From assembly GCA_003151235.1 (NCBI GenBank), contig PLWZ01000057.1, positions 62,001-126,000 of the forward strand: a stretch of DNA of 64,000 bases, written 5' to 3'. The stretch is from Acidimicrobiaceae bacterium. GTDB taxonomy: Bacteria; Actinomycetota; Acidimicrobiia; Acidimicrobiales; RAAP-2. Positions 16,794-25,333 of the stretch are shown here, one piece after another. Below the pieces are notes generated by a model, which had not been told where the DNA came from, searched no databases, and saw nothing but the letters and a program-made list of their open reading frames with translations. A program made the position numbers and the translations under genes. Position 1 is the stretch's first letter; the number at the start of each line of letters is the position of its first letter.

Positions 16794-17160
16794 CTGATCT
16801 GGCAAGAGCGCTGACTATCGATCTGAGCGATGTCGTGGCAGTTGTTCCCTCTGCTTTGCCAGGGTCTTTGCGCTCTGAACGTCGAGGAACGGAGAACGAC
16901 GAGCGTCACGAGCGAATTATGTGGCGCTGGGACTGCCTTTTCCTAGGTAAATGCAGCGAAGCGTCCCGAAGGTTTGTCGGTCAGCTGGCGTCGTCCTCGC
17001 TCACTGCCATTTCGCAGGAACATTCAATTCGGATCAGGGGTTGCAAAACAACGAGACAGACAGTTTGCTTGGTTTATGCCCTGATTCTCGCATTGCCGAT
17101 TCCGTATTCGACCCTTCAAATCCCCCAAGCCCCGCGCTTATCTGTGAGGCCCGTTGTGTC
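16794..17160. other. Intergenic stretch after tRNA-Ala, no gene seen
   Basis: About 370 bases between the tRNA and the MFS gene. Its third quarter is visibly less GC-rich than the surrounding genes, which fits a transfer junction. Open frames cross it but do not look like protein, and the frame joined to the MFS gene lacks membrane-protein features before 17161. No repeat of the tRNA 3' end was found here by eye. It presumably holds the MFS promoter. Confidence 0.5.
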
Positions 17161-18750
17161 ATGACTGATTCTCTCGGGACCAACGACAGCGGTCCGAGCA
17201 CGCCCACTGGCCGGCGGGTCCCCGACTGGGCAATTCTGACCATCGCCTGCGTGGCCCAGTTCATGGTCGTCCTCGACGTGTCCATCGTCAACGTCGCACT
17301 GCCGTCGATTGGACGCGATCTCCACTACAGCCCGACAGGACTTCAGTGGGTCGTCAACGCGTATGTGCTGACCTTCGCCGGTTTCTTGTTGCTCGGTGGA
17401 CGCGCCGCCGACCTCTTTGGGCGCCGCCGGGTCTACCTGTTCGGGTTGGGTCTGTTCACCGTGGCCAGCCTGGCCGGCGGTCTGGCCCAGAATTCCGCGT
17501 GGCTCACCACCGCCCGAGCCGTCCAGGGAATTGGCGGGGCTTTTTTGTCGCCAGCAACCCTCACCATTATCGTCACGACCTTCTCGGGAGCGCGCTTGGC
17601 CAAGGCACTCGGTGCCTGGAGCGCTGTGGCCGGGGCAGGCGGCGCTGCCGGTGCGGTCCTTGGTGGCGTACTAACTGCCGAGATCTCATGGCGCTGGGTC
17701 CTGTTCGTCAACATTCCCATCGGTACCGCCACCGCCGTGGCGGCACTCGTATATCTGACCGAAGCCAAGCGCGGCCAACGCGACGAGAGCACGCCCAAAC
17801 TTGATATCGCCGGCGCCATCACCGCGACTGCCGGGTTGGCGACCCTCGTCTACGCCATCGTCGGGACCGACACCCATACCTGGGGCTCGAGCTACACCTT
17901 GTCGATCTTGGCCGTGGCGGCAGTGCTCCTGGTCAGCTTCGTGCTTATCCAGCTGAAGGTCGCCTTCACACCGCTTGTTCCATTCAGACTGTTTCGCTCG
18001 AGGTCAGTTAGCGGGTCCAACATCGTGATGTTCCTCATCGGTGCGGCCTTTTTCTCCATGTGGTACTTCCTGTCGCTGTACCTGCAGAACGTGCTCGGCT
18101 ATAGCGCGCTCAAAGCTGGGCTGGCCTTTGTTCCCATGGGCGTGTCGATCATTATTGGTGCACAGATCGGTGCACGCCTGCTTGGGAAACTTGGTGTGCG
18201 CCCGCTCCTGTTAGTCGGTACCGCTCTCGCCGCTGGGGGATTCGCTTGGCTCTCGCAGATCCAGTTCGATAGCCAGTATTGGAGTCGAGTCTTCGGTCCC
18301 GGCTTCGTTATCGCGATCGCCCTCGGCCTGCTATTCACACCGCTCGCCTCCGCGGCCACTTCGGGCGTGGCGTTCAACGAGGCCGGTCTGGCATCAGGCG
18401 TGCTCAATACCTCGCGCCAGATGGGCGGCTCGATCGGCTTAGCCGTCCTCGCCACGATTGCCATCGACCGCACCCATGACGTACTTAACCACGGGCACCG
18501 GTCAGTGTCGTCGGCGATGGCATTCACTTCGGGCTACGCCCGGGCATTCACCCTGGCAGCCCTCCTTTGCCTGGCGGCATTCGTGGCCTCGTTCATCATC
18601 CCGTACATCAGAATCGGCGCGAGGCAACCCTCCGAGACCGAGGTCCGTGAGAGGCTCGACATGCTGGTCGACATTGAGGGAGAGGCGCGTCTAACGCGTG
18701 ATCCGACGGTACCCAGCGCGACTCTCTTGCCGGGCGACGGCTCCGCCTAA
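17161..18750 (+). CDS. MFS drug exporter, DHA2/EmrB-QacA type (14 helices)
   Basis: A 529-residue major facilitator with about 14 transmembrane helices. It carries the DHA2 motif LDVSIVNVALPSIGRDL in helix 1, motif A as GGRAADLFGRRRVYLFG and motif C as GAGGAAGAVLGGV in helix 5. These proton-driven antiporters expel hydrophobic drugs or similar compounds from the cytoplasm. The ATG at 17161 gives a normal short cytoplasmic N-terminus; the 70 residues encoded upstream do not look real. It is convergent with the TetR gene at 18892, a plausible regulator. Codon use is slightly less GC-biased than in core genes. Confidence 0.93.
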   Translation: MTDSLGTNDSGPSTPTGRRVPDWAILTIACVAQFMVVLDVSIVNVALPSIGRDLHYSPTGLQWVVNAYVLTFAGFLLLGGRAADLFGRRRVYLFGLGLFTVASLAGGLAQNSAWLTTARAVQGIGGAFLSPATLTIIVTTFSGARLAKALGAWSAVAGAGGAAGAVLGGVLTAEISWRWVLFVNIPIGTATAVAALVYLTEAKRGQRDESTPKLDIAGAITATAGLATLVYAIVGTDTHTWGSSYTLSILAVAAVLLVSFVLIQLKVAFTPLVPFRLFRSRSVSGSNIVMFLIGAAFFSMWYFLSLYLQNVLGYSALKAGLAFVPMGVSIIIGAQIGARLLGKLGVRPLLLVGTALAAGGFAWLSQIQFDSQYWSRVFGPGFVIAIALGLLFTPLASAATSGVAFNEAGLASGVLNTSRQMGGSIGLAVLATIAIDRTHDVLNHGHRSVSSAMAFTSGYARAFTLAALLCLAAFVASFIIPYIRIGARQPSETEVRERLDMLVDIEGEARLTRDPTVPSATLLPGDGSA

Positions 18751-18859
18751 CGACACAGGTCCGGCATTCTCGATCGGGCAACAGCAGCAAAGCACCGAAG
18801 CGAGAATCATTCCCTGTGGTAATGACCAACGCGTATCGCCGGACCCTCGACGACGGGGC

Positions 18860-18885
18860 GTAGCGCCGCCGCCGGCCCGCGCTAC
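18860..18885. terminator. Hairpin between convergent MFS and TetR genes
   Basis: GTAGCGC and GCGCTAC form a perfect 7-bp stem around a 12-base GC-rich loop, in the 141-base gap between two convergent genes. A short T-rich stretch follows on the plus strand. This would suit a bidirectional terminator, but the U-tract is weak. Confidence 0.45.
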
Positions 18886-18891
18886 TTCTCC

Positions 18892-19575
18892 TTATTGGTC
18901 GAGTGGGAAGGCGGCGGGCAAGAGGCGCATCAGCGTGGCGAACGTCGGGGTGAAACGGCCGTCGCCCCAGGGAAGGTCAGGCTCGTTGGCGAATGCCTGG
19001 CTGAGCACCCCTACGATGAGGGTCGACACGAGATAGATGGCGCCCTCTTCGTTGGCCGCCGGACCGAGTTGGCCCTTGGCCACGGCGTCTGCGAGGGCGC
19101 CGCGCTGGATCTCTACCATCTCCACGCTGACGGCGAACGCCTCCGGCGAGGGATGGAAACTCGGAACGGGACGCCAGAAGAGCAACTCGGCGACCGCGCG
19201 GTTGGCCAGACACCACCGCCCGCTCGCTTCGAGGCCTGCGATGAGCGCGTCAAGCCCGGACTCGGTCCCCTGCATGCCGCCGCGCATCGCCTCGAGGTTT
19301 TGGTGCTGCCCCTCTAGGAACAACGCGTCATAAATCGCCATGAGCGACGGGAAGTACTTATAGAGCGACGGTGGCTTTATACCCAGGCGCCGCGCCACCT
19401 CCGCCAGACTGAGGCCGTTCACCCCCTCCTCGGTCATGACGTCGCGGGCGATGTCGAGGATCTCGTAGATCGTCTCCTGCCGGCGACGGGCCCGACGGTC
19501 CGGCGGCGCCGCGGCCGCCTCCCTCTCTGCCGCCCCCTCTTCGGGTGTCATTGCGAGCAAGGATAGCTTAAACAT
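18892..19575 (-). CDS. TetR/AcrR family regulator
   Basis: A 227-residue TetR protein. The helix-turn-helix is near residues 35-80, with GLSLAEVARRLGIKPPSLYKYFPS, and the ligand domain continues to the C-terminus. The start is either the ATG at 19575, close behind an inverted repeat and possibly leaderless, or the ATG at 19551. It is divergent from the SRPBCC gene, and the 17-bp operator-like repeat between them suggests it controls itself and that gene. It also faces the MFS exporter, which could be a target. The effector is unknown. Confidence 0.88.
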   Translation of the reverse strand: MFKLSLLAMTPEEGAAEREAAAAPPDRRARRRQETIYEILDIARDVMTEEGVNGLSLAEVARRLGIKPPSLYKYFPSLMAIYDALFLEGQHQNLEAMRGGMQGTESGLDALIAGLEASGRWCLANRAVAELLFWRPVPSFHPSPEAFAVSVEMVEIQRGALADAVAKGQLGPAANEEGAIYLVSTLIVGVLSQAFANEPDLPWGDGRFTPTFATLMRLLPAAFPLDQ

Positions 19576-19589
19576 GGCTTGACAGCTAT

Positions 19590-19606
19590 AGCTAAGATCA
19601 TTAGCT
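19590..19606. promoter_or_regulatory. TetR operator candidate with overlapping promoter
   Basis: AGCTAA-GATCA-TTAGCT is a 6+5+6 inverted repeat between the divergent TetR and SRPBCC genes. It overlaps a second palindrome, AGCTATAGCT, at 19585-19594. On the plus strand TTGACA at 19579-19584 is spaced 17 bases from TAGCTT at 19602-19607, a reasonable promoter for the SRPBCC gene that the repeats would cover. Binding by the adjacent TetR protein is inferred. Confidence 0.6.
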
Positions 19607-19634
19607 TTACCCTGAGACCCGAGGAGGCACAGAG

Positions 19635-20174
19635 ATGACCGGACAGGAGACCACCCAGGACATGACCGAGAACCCGAGCCGGGACCGGAGCAGCCGATGG
19701 TGGTTGCGACAGGACTCGCAGTCCGTCGTGATCGAGGCCCCGGCGGAGCGGATCTACGAACTGGTGGCGGACCTGCCTCGCATGGGGGACTGGAGCCCCG
19801 AGTGCCGGCAGGTGGAATGGCTCGACGGGTCGACCGGACCGGGCGAGGGCGCCACGTTCATCGGCCACAACCAGGGCGGCCCCCGCGGCCTCATGAAGTG
19901 GTCACGCCGCGGCCGCGTGCTCACCGCCGACCCCGGCCGTGAGTTCGCCTTCGTGACGGAGGAGGGCGGCCGGCAGTCGACCGAGTGGCGGTACCGCCTG
20001 GAGCCCGCGGAGGGGGGCACCCGGGTCACCGAGTCCTACACGGTTCGGTGGATCCCGACATGGGCCCGCATCGTCGACGTCCCCACCAACCGCGGCCGCG
20101 AGTTGCGCGGGGCTATGCGGCACACGCTCGAGCGGCTGAAGGGCGCCGCCGAGGCGCCGCCGTCGGCCCGCTAG
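19635..20174 (+). CDS. SRPBCC (START/Bet v1-like) family protein
   Basis: A 179-residue protein of the polyketide-cyclase/dehydrase group. The typical N-terminal strand is SVVIEAPAERIYELVADLPRMGDWSPEC at about residues 29-56. The fold binds hydrophobic ligands in a deep cavity, and no catalytic residue can be assigned. A strong ribosome site GAGGAGG lies nine bases before the ATG. It is divergent from the TetR gene and probably repressed by it. A detoxification or ligand-binding role in the same response as the MFS pump is possible but speculative. Confidence 0.85.
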   Translation: MTGQETTQDMTENPSRDRSSRWWLRQDSQSVVIEAPAERIYELVADLPRMGDWSPECRQVEWLDGSTGPGEGATFIGHNQGGPRGLMKWSRRGRVLTADPGREFAFVTEEGGRQSTEWRYRLEPAEGGTRVTESYTVRWIPTWARIVDVPTNRGRELRGAMRHTLERLKGAAEAPPSAR

Positions 20175-20201
20175 CTCCACCCCGCTGGTTGCAAGTCATG
20201 C

Positions 20202-20498
20202 ATGCCTGGAGCTACGCAAAACGACGCGCTCGTGTTTACTGGAGCTAGCCATCAATCGAAGGTCAGGACACTGGGCGCTGTCCACCCCCACATGCTCCGA
20301 GCCGCCTTCATCATGGCCGCCCTCGACGCCGGGGTACCCCTACGTGACGTGCAGCTGGCCGCCCGCCACCCTGATCCCCGCACGACGACCATCTACGACC
20401 GCCGGCGGGAGAACTACGACCGCCATGCCGCCTACGTGGTGGTCGCCTTCGTGGCGGGAGGATTGGGGGCGGGCCGGCACCTGCTCAGAAAGTCCTGA
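20202..20498 (+). pseudogene. Tyrosine recombinase/integrase, C-terminal remnant
   Basis: About 70 residues match the end of an actinobacterial site-specific integrase. HPHMLRAAFIMAALDAGVPL carries the His/Arg box, ARHPDPRTTTIYDRRR carries the downstream His and the catalytic Tyr in TTTIYD, and a DRHAAYVVVAF-type tail follows. The N-terminal core-binding domain and the first catalytic Arg are missing. The frame before VHPHML has no integrase similarity, so the gene is a 5'-truncated relic. It lies 3.4 kb from tRNA-Ala, which suggests past insertion there. Confidence 0.8.
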
Positions 20499-20585
20499 CT
20501 GTTCAGTTCACTATTCGAGCAGTTCTAAGAGCCATCCAGGTCCTAGCACCTTCGCCCCCCCAGGGCTTCGGCTAGTTGCCGGATC

Positions 20586-20783
20586 GTGCCGAGGAACCTA
20601 TCCATGCTGGGTGTCTTCGGCTATCCGGTATTTTTGGTAGGAAGCATCTTGGCCGTGTTCAACGTGATCGACATCACACACGGCGCAGGGATGCTTGCGT
20701 TGGTCCCCGGCGGCCTCTTCGAGTTGATCCTCCCGATCTGGCTCTTCACCAAGGGGTTCACTTTTCACCAGATCGAGAGGTGA
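20586..20783 (+). pseudogene. DUF4386-like membrane protein, C-terminal remnant
   Basis: The 65 encoded residues have two hydrophobic helices and end in ALVPGGLFELILPIWLFTKG, the closing pattern of DUF4386 proteins, which are normally over 200 residues. The start PRNLSMLGVFGYPVFL also matches the middle of that family. Upstream sequence has no matching frame, so this is probably a 5'-deleted copy next to the integrase relic. A short functional two-helix protein cannot be excluded. Confidence 0.6.
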
Positions 20784-20885
20784 TCGAAGCCGCTCAGTCC
20801 GAGGTGCCCTCTCCATCCTCCCGTCACCCCCTGATTTCCTTCTGCCGTTAGCCCGTCCCACTTTCACCTAATCCAAGGAGTCCTC

Positions 20886-21482
20886 ATGTCCACATCGGCC
20901 CCCTATCCCTTGCAGCTCGAGCTCCACGCCGACCGCCACATCACCCGGTGGCGGCCGCTGGTGCAGTGGCTGCTGGCCATCCCACATCTGATGATCGCCT
21001 ATGCCCTCCGCACCCTGCGGCAGGTCCTGACCCTGATCAGCTTCTTCACCGTTCTGTTCACGGAGCAGATACCGCGACCGCTCTTCGATGCCATCGTCAT
21101 GACCGATCGCTACGAGTGGCGGGCCATGAGCTACGCCCTCTTCATGTACGAGGACTACCCCCCGTTCGACTTCGAGCTGTCGTCGGAGGACGACGGGACG
21201 GAGCCCCACACCTCGCTCAACCTGACCTATCCCGAGCACCTCGACCGGTGGAAGCCGCTGTACAAATGGTTCCTGGCCATTCCCCAGTACCTCGTGCTGT
21301 TCGTCCTCAGCATCGCGGCGTTCGTCGGAATCATCGTTGCCGTCTTCGCCGTCCTGTTCACCGGGGAGTATCCCGAGAGGATCCGCGACTTCCTGGTCAG
21401 CGCCTATCGCTACGGGCTCCGGGTGGAGACTTACGTGGGGTTGCTCACCGATCGCTACCCACCCTTCAGCCTTGCAGCTTGA
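20886..21482 (+). CDS. DUF4389 family membrane protein, two-repeat form
   Basis: A 198-residue protein with two related halves. Each has a WxPLxxW(L/F)LAIP motif (residues about 20-31 and 120-130), a hydrophobic hairpin ending VLFT and a closing Tyr-rich segment YxxYPPF (MYEDYPPF and LTDRYPPF). This is the DUF4389 pattern, a membrane family of unknown role. The ATG follows a CCAAGGAGT ribosome site closely. No functional neighbour is evident. It marks the right edge of the broken-gene stretch. Confidence 0.8.
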   Translation: MSTSAPYPLQLELHADRHITRWRPLVQWLLAIPHLMIAYALRTLRQVLTLISFFTVLFTEQIPRPLFDAIVMTDRYEWRAMSYALFMYEDYPPFDFELSSEDDGTEPHTSLNLTYPEHLDRWKPLYKWFLAIPQYLVLFVLSIAAFVGIIVAVFAVLFTGEYPERIRDFLVSAYRYGLRVETYVGLLTDRYPPFSLAA

Positions 21483-21802
21483 GGGCAAAGGCCAGCCGAC
21501 GTCGAACGGGGCGACGGGGTCCTTTTGAGCCCTCTCAACCGCTCGCGAGTGTTTGCGCCGCGCTCCTGAAGCGCTCGAGGAAGTGTCATTCAACCGGCCG
21601 ATTGGGGTAAGCGCGGATCGACAAGACGCCGACCCATCGCGGACAGAACGCGCCGGGGTGACCGGCACTCACCGATCGGGCCTGAGTCTGGTTGGGACAA
21701 GCCATCTGGGCGCAGGCGTGACGCCGGGGTTGAGACGGGATCCACCCTCTGGTCCACCCCTGGGCTGACGCCAGAGCGCCCTTCGCGGCAGACACTGATG
21801 GC
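21483..21802. other. Intergenic stretch, no gene seen
   Basis: About 320 bases between the DUF4389 gene and the next membrane protein. Open frames exist on both strands but lack ribosome sites and protein-like composition. No strong inverted repeat was noticed. It presumably contains the promoter of the 21803 gene. Confidence 0.5.
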
Positions 21803-22333
21803 ATGACACTCCCCGAATACCTCCTCAACCTCTTCCTGGTCGCTCTGGTGGTCCTGCAGGTCCGGGGCCACAAGGTCACCAAGGCCCGCCTGGTGTTCCC
21901 CCTGGTCGTGACCATCTGGGTCTGCACCTCCATCCTCCGTGGCATTCCGACCGCCGGCAACGACCTCGTGCTCGTGGTCGGCGGCACGGTGCTCGGCGCC
22001 ACCTTGGGGACCCTGGCCGCACTGGCCACGACGGTTCGCCGCGACGGCCCCAGCGCCTTCGCCAAGGCGGGCGCCCTCGCCGCCATCTTGTGGGTGGCAG
22101 GCATCGGCGCCCGGGTCGGCTTCTCGCTGTGGGTCACCTACGGCGGCGCACCGACCATCGCCCGGTTCAGCGCTGCCCACGGCATCACCTCCGGAGCAGC
22201 CTGGGCCACGGCTTTCATCCTCATGGCCATGGCCGAGGTTGCGACCCGGACCGCCGGCCTCTACCTGAAGGCCCGTCGCTCTGGCGCCGTCATCGAGCGG
22301 GGCGGACTGCTCCGGTCACCGGCCGTCGCCTGA
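21803..22333 (+). CDS. Multi-pass membrane protein of unknown function
   Basis: A 176-residue protein with about five hydrophobic helices, near residues 4-20, 28-46, 54-75, 90-110 and 125-150. It ends with a short basic tail. It was not assigned to a family. The ATG at 21803 begins directly at the first helix, as expected for a membrane protein. It precedes the two-component genes by 150 bases and could belong to their regulon or signal input, though nothing proves it. Confidence 0.65.
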   Translation: MTLPEYLLNLFLVALVVLQVRGHKVTKARLVFPLVVTIWVCTSILRGIPTAGNDLVLVVGGTVLGATLGTLAALATTVRRDGPSAFAKAGALAAILWVAGIGARVGFSLWVTYGGAPTIARFSAAHGITSGAAWATAFILMAMAEVATRTAGLYLKARRSGAVIERGGLLRSPAVA

Positions 22334-22484
22334 ATCTGGCGGCCCGAGTGCCCACAAGTCCGCTTGGAGGAGCCGGCGGGCTCGTGGGGACTATTCCTAT
22401 GGTGCAGACGAGAGCACGGGTCGCGCCACCCGGCCTGAGCCTCGGAGGCGCCGGGACCAGCGTGCGAGTGCGATCATCATCTCC

Positions 22485-23636
22485 ATGGGGCTGGCTACCC
22501 AACTCCGAGCCCAGCTTGGGACCAGGACAGAGCGCATGCTCAGCGCCGCTCGCCTCGCTGCCCTTGCCGGCCTCCTCTTGGCCACGGCGCACCAACAGCC
22601 ACCGAGCAGCGTGTCGGCGAACCATCCGATCAAGTCGGCGCTGATGGTGGGTGCCGGCGTCGGATGGCTGGGCTGGATGGCCAGCCGGCGGCACGGGGCC
22701 TCGGATCGCACGACGTGGTGCTTTCTTGCCCTCCTGGCTGCGTCGGGAGGCGCCCTCGCGGCGTGGGCGCCCGATGCCATCACCTTCATGGCCGTCGCAG
22801 GACTCGCTGCTGGGATCGCATTCGATGGATTCCCGGCATCGGGCGTGGGAGCGATCGGCGTCGGCGCTCTCGTGGTGGCAACATCAGCGGTTGACAGTCC
22901 CACGGTCCTCATCGCCGAGGGTGCGGTCAGCGTGGTCGTCGGGCTCATGATTGGCGCGAGCCGACGTCAATACGTGCAGCGGACGCTTCAAGCCGAGCAA
23001 CTCCTGTCTGAACGGGTCCGAGCCGACGCCGAGCGGGATCGAGCGGCAGCGCTGGCCGAACGCAACCGGATCGGACGTGAGGTCCACGACGTGCTGGCCC
23101 ACTCGCTTGGTGCACTGTCGGTCCAATTGGACGCCGCTGACGCGCTCTTACAGAGCGGCGACAATTCGACAAAAGTGCGCGAGTTGGTGCAACGGGCTCG
23201 GCGACTTGCCGTCCAGGGTCTCGAGGAGACGCGCCAGGCGGTGCATGCGCTGCGCGATGAGCCGGTGGCCCTGGCCGAGCAACTGGCATCCCTCGCCGCC
23301 CGTGACGACGCCGAGCTGGTCGTGACCGGTGCGCCCCGTCCACTCGCATCCGACGCCGGATTGGCCCTCTATCGCGCCGCGCAGGAGGCCGTCACGAATG
23401 CCCGCAAGCACGCACCGGGGGCGCCGGTGTCGATCCGTCTTGACTTCGACCTGCACTCAACGACCCTGACGGTCACGAACGGGTTCTGCCCGGACGCTGT
23501 CGGAAGCGAGCTGAGGACGACGGGCGGAGGCTTCGGCCTCCAAGGCATGCGTGAGCGCATCGAGCTGCTGGGTGGACAGGTCGTGGCCGAGCCGAGCTCA
23601 ATGGGTTTCACTGTTGAGGTGGCGGTGCCGGGGTGA
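22485..23636 (+). CDS. Sensor histidine kinase (HisKA_3/NarX-LiaS type)
   Basis: A 383-residue kinase with four or five N-terminal membrane helices (residues about 15-160), a linker helix, the phospho-acceptor box NRIGREVHDVLAHSLGALS with its His near residue 207, and a C-terminal GHKL ATPase. The ATPase has AAQEAVTNARKHAPG (N box) and GGGFGLQGMRERIELLGG (G box). It has almost no extracytoplasmic domain, so it probably senses within the membrane. Its stop overlaps the start of the response regulator by four bases, making a cognate pair. The signal is unknown. Confidence 0.93.
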   Translation: MGLATQLRAQLGTRTERMLSAARLAALAGLLLATAHQQPPSSVSANHPIKSALMVGAGVGWLGWMASRRHGASDRTTWCFLALLAASGGALAAWAPDAITFMAVAGLAAGIAFDGFPASGVGAIGVGALVVATSAVDSPTVLIAEGAVSVVVGLMIGASRRQYVQRTLQAEQLLSERVRADAERDRAAALAERNRIGREVHDVLAHSLGALSVQLDAADALLQSGDNSTKVRELVQRARRLAVQGLEETRQAVHALRDEPVALAEQLASLAARDDAELVVTGAPRPLASDAGLALYRAAQEAVTNARKHAPGAPVSIRLDFDLHSTTLTVTNGFCPDAVGSELRTTGGGFGLQGMRERIELLGGQVVAEPSSMGFTVEVAVPG

Positions 23637-24274
23637 GAGTCATCGTGGTGGACGATCAGACGGCCGTCCGTGAGGGTCTCGTCACGTCACTCGAGACAAT
23701 GCAAGGAGTTGAGGTGGTCGGGTCCGCCTCAGACGGTGAAGAGGCGGTCGAGCTGGTCGCGGCGGTGTCCCCGGAGGTCGTGCTCATGGACCTGCGCATG
23801 CCCCGGATGGACGGGGTCGAGGCAACGAGGCGGATCCGCGCCGACCATCCCGAAACCCAAGTGGTAGTGCTCACCACCTTTGCCGATGACGAGTCCATCG
23901 TCGGGGCACTTCGGGCCGGGGCGATCGGATACCTCACCAAGGACGCCGGCCGCGATCACATCCGCCGCGCCCTCGAAGCTGCCGCCTCAGGCCAAGCGGT
24001 CCTTGACCCGGCAGTCCAGACTCGACTGGTCGAGGTGGCGACCTTGCCCGCAACGGGGGCCGGGAACGGCCCCCTTCCCGACGGGCTGACCGAGCGAGAG
24101 GCCGAGGTGCTCCGCCTGATCGCCGCTGGGCGCTCGAATGCCGAGATCGGAAGGGAGCTCTTCGTGAGTGAGGCCACCGTCAAGACTCATGTGAATCGAA
24201 TCTTCGCGAAGACCGGCAGCCGAGACCGCCCCCAGGCGATCGCGTACGCGCATCGTCGCGGTCTTGTCGGGTGA
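23633..24274 (+). CDS. NarL/LuxR-family response regulator
   Basis: A 213-residue regulator. The receiver domain has VVDDQTAVREG with acidic residues at 7-8, the phosphorylated Asp in VLMDLRMPRMDG near residue 52 and LTKDAG with the conserved Lys. A C-terminal LuxR helix-turn-helix follows (LTEREAEVLRLIAAGRSNAEIG, then SEATVKTHVNRIF). The GTG start overlaps the kinase stop (GTGA). Phosphorylation by the adjacent kinase is expected. Targets are unknown, though the membrane protein gene upstream is a candidate. Confidence 0.95.
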   Translation: MRVIVVDDQTAVREGLVTSLETMQGVEVVGSASDGEEAVELVAAVSPEVVLMDLRMPRMDGVEATRRIRADHPETQVVVLTTFADDESIVGALRAGAIGYLTKDAGRDHIRRALEAAASGQAVLDPAVQTRLVEVATLPATGAGNGPLPDGLTEREAEVLRLIAAGRSNAEIGRELFVSEATVKTHVNRIFAKTGSRDRPQAIAYAHRRGLVG

Positions 24275-24368
24275 CGCCAGGGCAGAGTCGCAACATCACG
24301 AAAGTGCCAGGAAGCAGGTCAGAGGATCAAGTGGTCGTTGGGCCGGCCGATCTGGGCACCCTGGAGCT

Positions 24369-24857
24369 TCAGCGAATAGGGCTTCCGAAGCGAATCACGT
24401 TTCCGTCAGGATCGGTGATGGAGCCTTCCCGTTTGCCGTAGTCCTCGTCCCGCGGGCCGTCCACTTCGATCCCGGCTTGTCTCCACTCCTCGGCCACCCG
24501 GTCGGCGTCTTGGCAGTGGATGTAGAGAGAACCCTCACCGGGAACGTCGTCCGCTACAGCGTGGGCCAGGTGGACTGTGAGGTCTCGATCCCGGTGAGCG
24601 AAGGCATAGGTGTCATCGTGGAACGACGTCTCGAAGCCAGCACCCTCAAACCAAGCGACCGAGCGAGTCACGTCGGCAACCTTGAAAATCGGCTCGAACC
24701 CCGTGATCAGCCACGTTCGTGTCATGAGTTGCAGTTGGCCGTCTCGCTGTCCATTCAGTCCGGCGAGGCAGTTGTGGCAGATCGGCAGGTCAGGGTGCGA
24801 GCGCAGTCTGACCCACCAATCGACCGACGTTGCGCAGCACGTACAGATCGCAGCCAT
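24369..24857 (-). CDS. VOC-superfamily protein with N-terminal cysteine-rich knuckle
   Basis: A 162-residue protein. The C-terminal ~115 residues are a vicinal-oxygen-chelate (glyoxalase/bleomycin-resistance) domain, from FEPIFKVADVTRSVAWFEGA to the closing ITDPDGNVIRFGSP. The first 40 residues hold two Cys pairs, CTCC at 5-8 and CHNC at 27-30, resembling a small zinc-binding knuckle, which is uncommon ahead of this domain. An internal ATG at about residue 45 (MTRTWLITGF) could start a plain VOC protein, so the knuckle may be an artefact of the longer start. The substrate is unknown. Confidence 0.75.
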   Translation of the reverse strand: MAAICTCCATSVDWWVRLRSHPDLPICHNCLAGLNGQRDGQLQLMTRTWLITGFEPIFKVADVTRSVAWFEGAGFETSFHDDTYAFAHRDRDLTVHLAHAVADDVPGEGSLYIHCQDADRVAEEWRQAGIEVDGPRDEDYGKREGSITDPDGNVIRFGSPIR

Positions 24858-24893
24858 GTCCGACCATGGTAGAGGGCAGCTTGGGGCACAGCT

Positions 24894-25123
24894 TTACCAG
24901 CCGATGTCCGCACCGGGTAGATCGAAGATGCCAGTTGTTCGTATCTGCTCGATGACGCGCGACCGTTGGGGGTGGGCACCGGCTGCGGCGAGCCAGTCTC
25001 GCCAGATTGGGTAGCGATCCCGGTCGAAGCCTCGGTGCGCCGAACCTTTTCGATGAGGATCCCGTAGAGCCGGTCGACCCGCTTCCAGATATCGGGGTTT
25101 AATCGTTGTCCGCTCAGGACCAC
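24894..25123 (-). pseudogene. Possible frameshifted small gene
   Basis: On the minus strand one frame begins MVLSGQRLNPDIWKRVDRLY and continues through LIEKVRR. The neighbouring frame then gives a protein-like stretch, GFDRDRYPIWRDWLAAAGAH, ending in FDLPGADIGW before TAA at 24894. Together they would make about 75 residues if one shift near 25045 were repaired. The family was not recognised. The whole span 24858-25333 contains no other gene-like feature, and 25124-25333 presumably carries the promoter of the next gene. Confidence 0.3.
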
Positions 25124-25333
25124 TCGGTACCCTATTACAACGCTGTCCCTATAAGAGGCTGCGCGGATAGGACGGCCCGCACTGGCGACCGAACCGTCGA
25201 TCGGTCGCGAGCGCCGAGCTGCCTAACGTCGTTGTTCGGTGTGCCGATCTGACCGCGGGTGACCCCTACCGGCGCATATGGGCTACTAGTCGGCGAGTGC
25301 AACTGAGGGAACCGCCATAGGGTTTTCGACACC

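Noticed and set aside
16721-20600. Direct repeats marking attL/attR of an island
   Set aside because: The tRNA 3' end was compared by eye with the sequence around the integrase relic, and no convincing copy was found.
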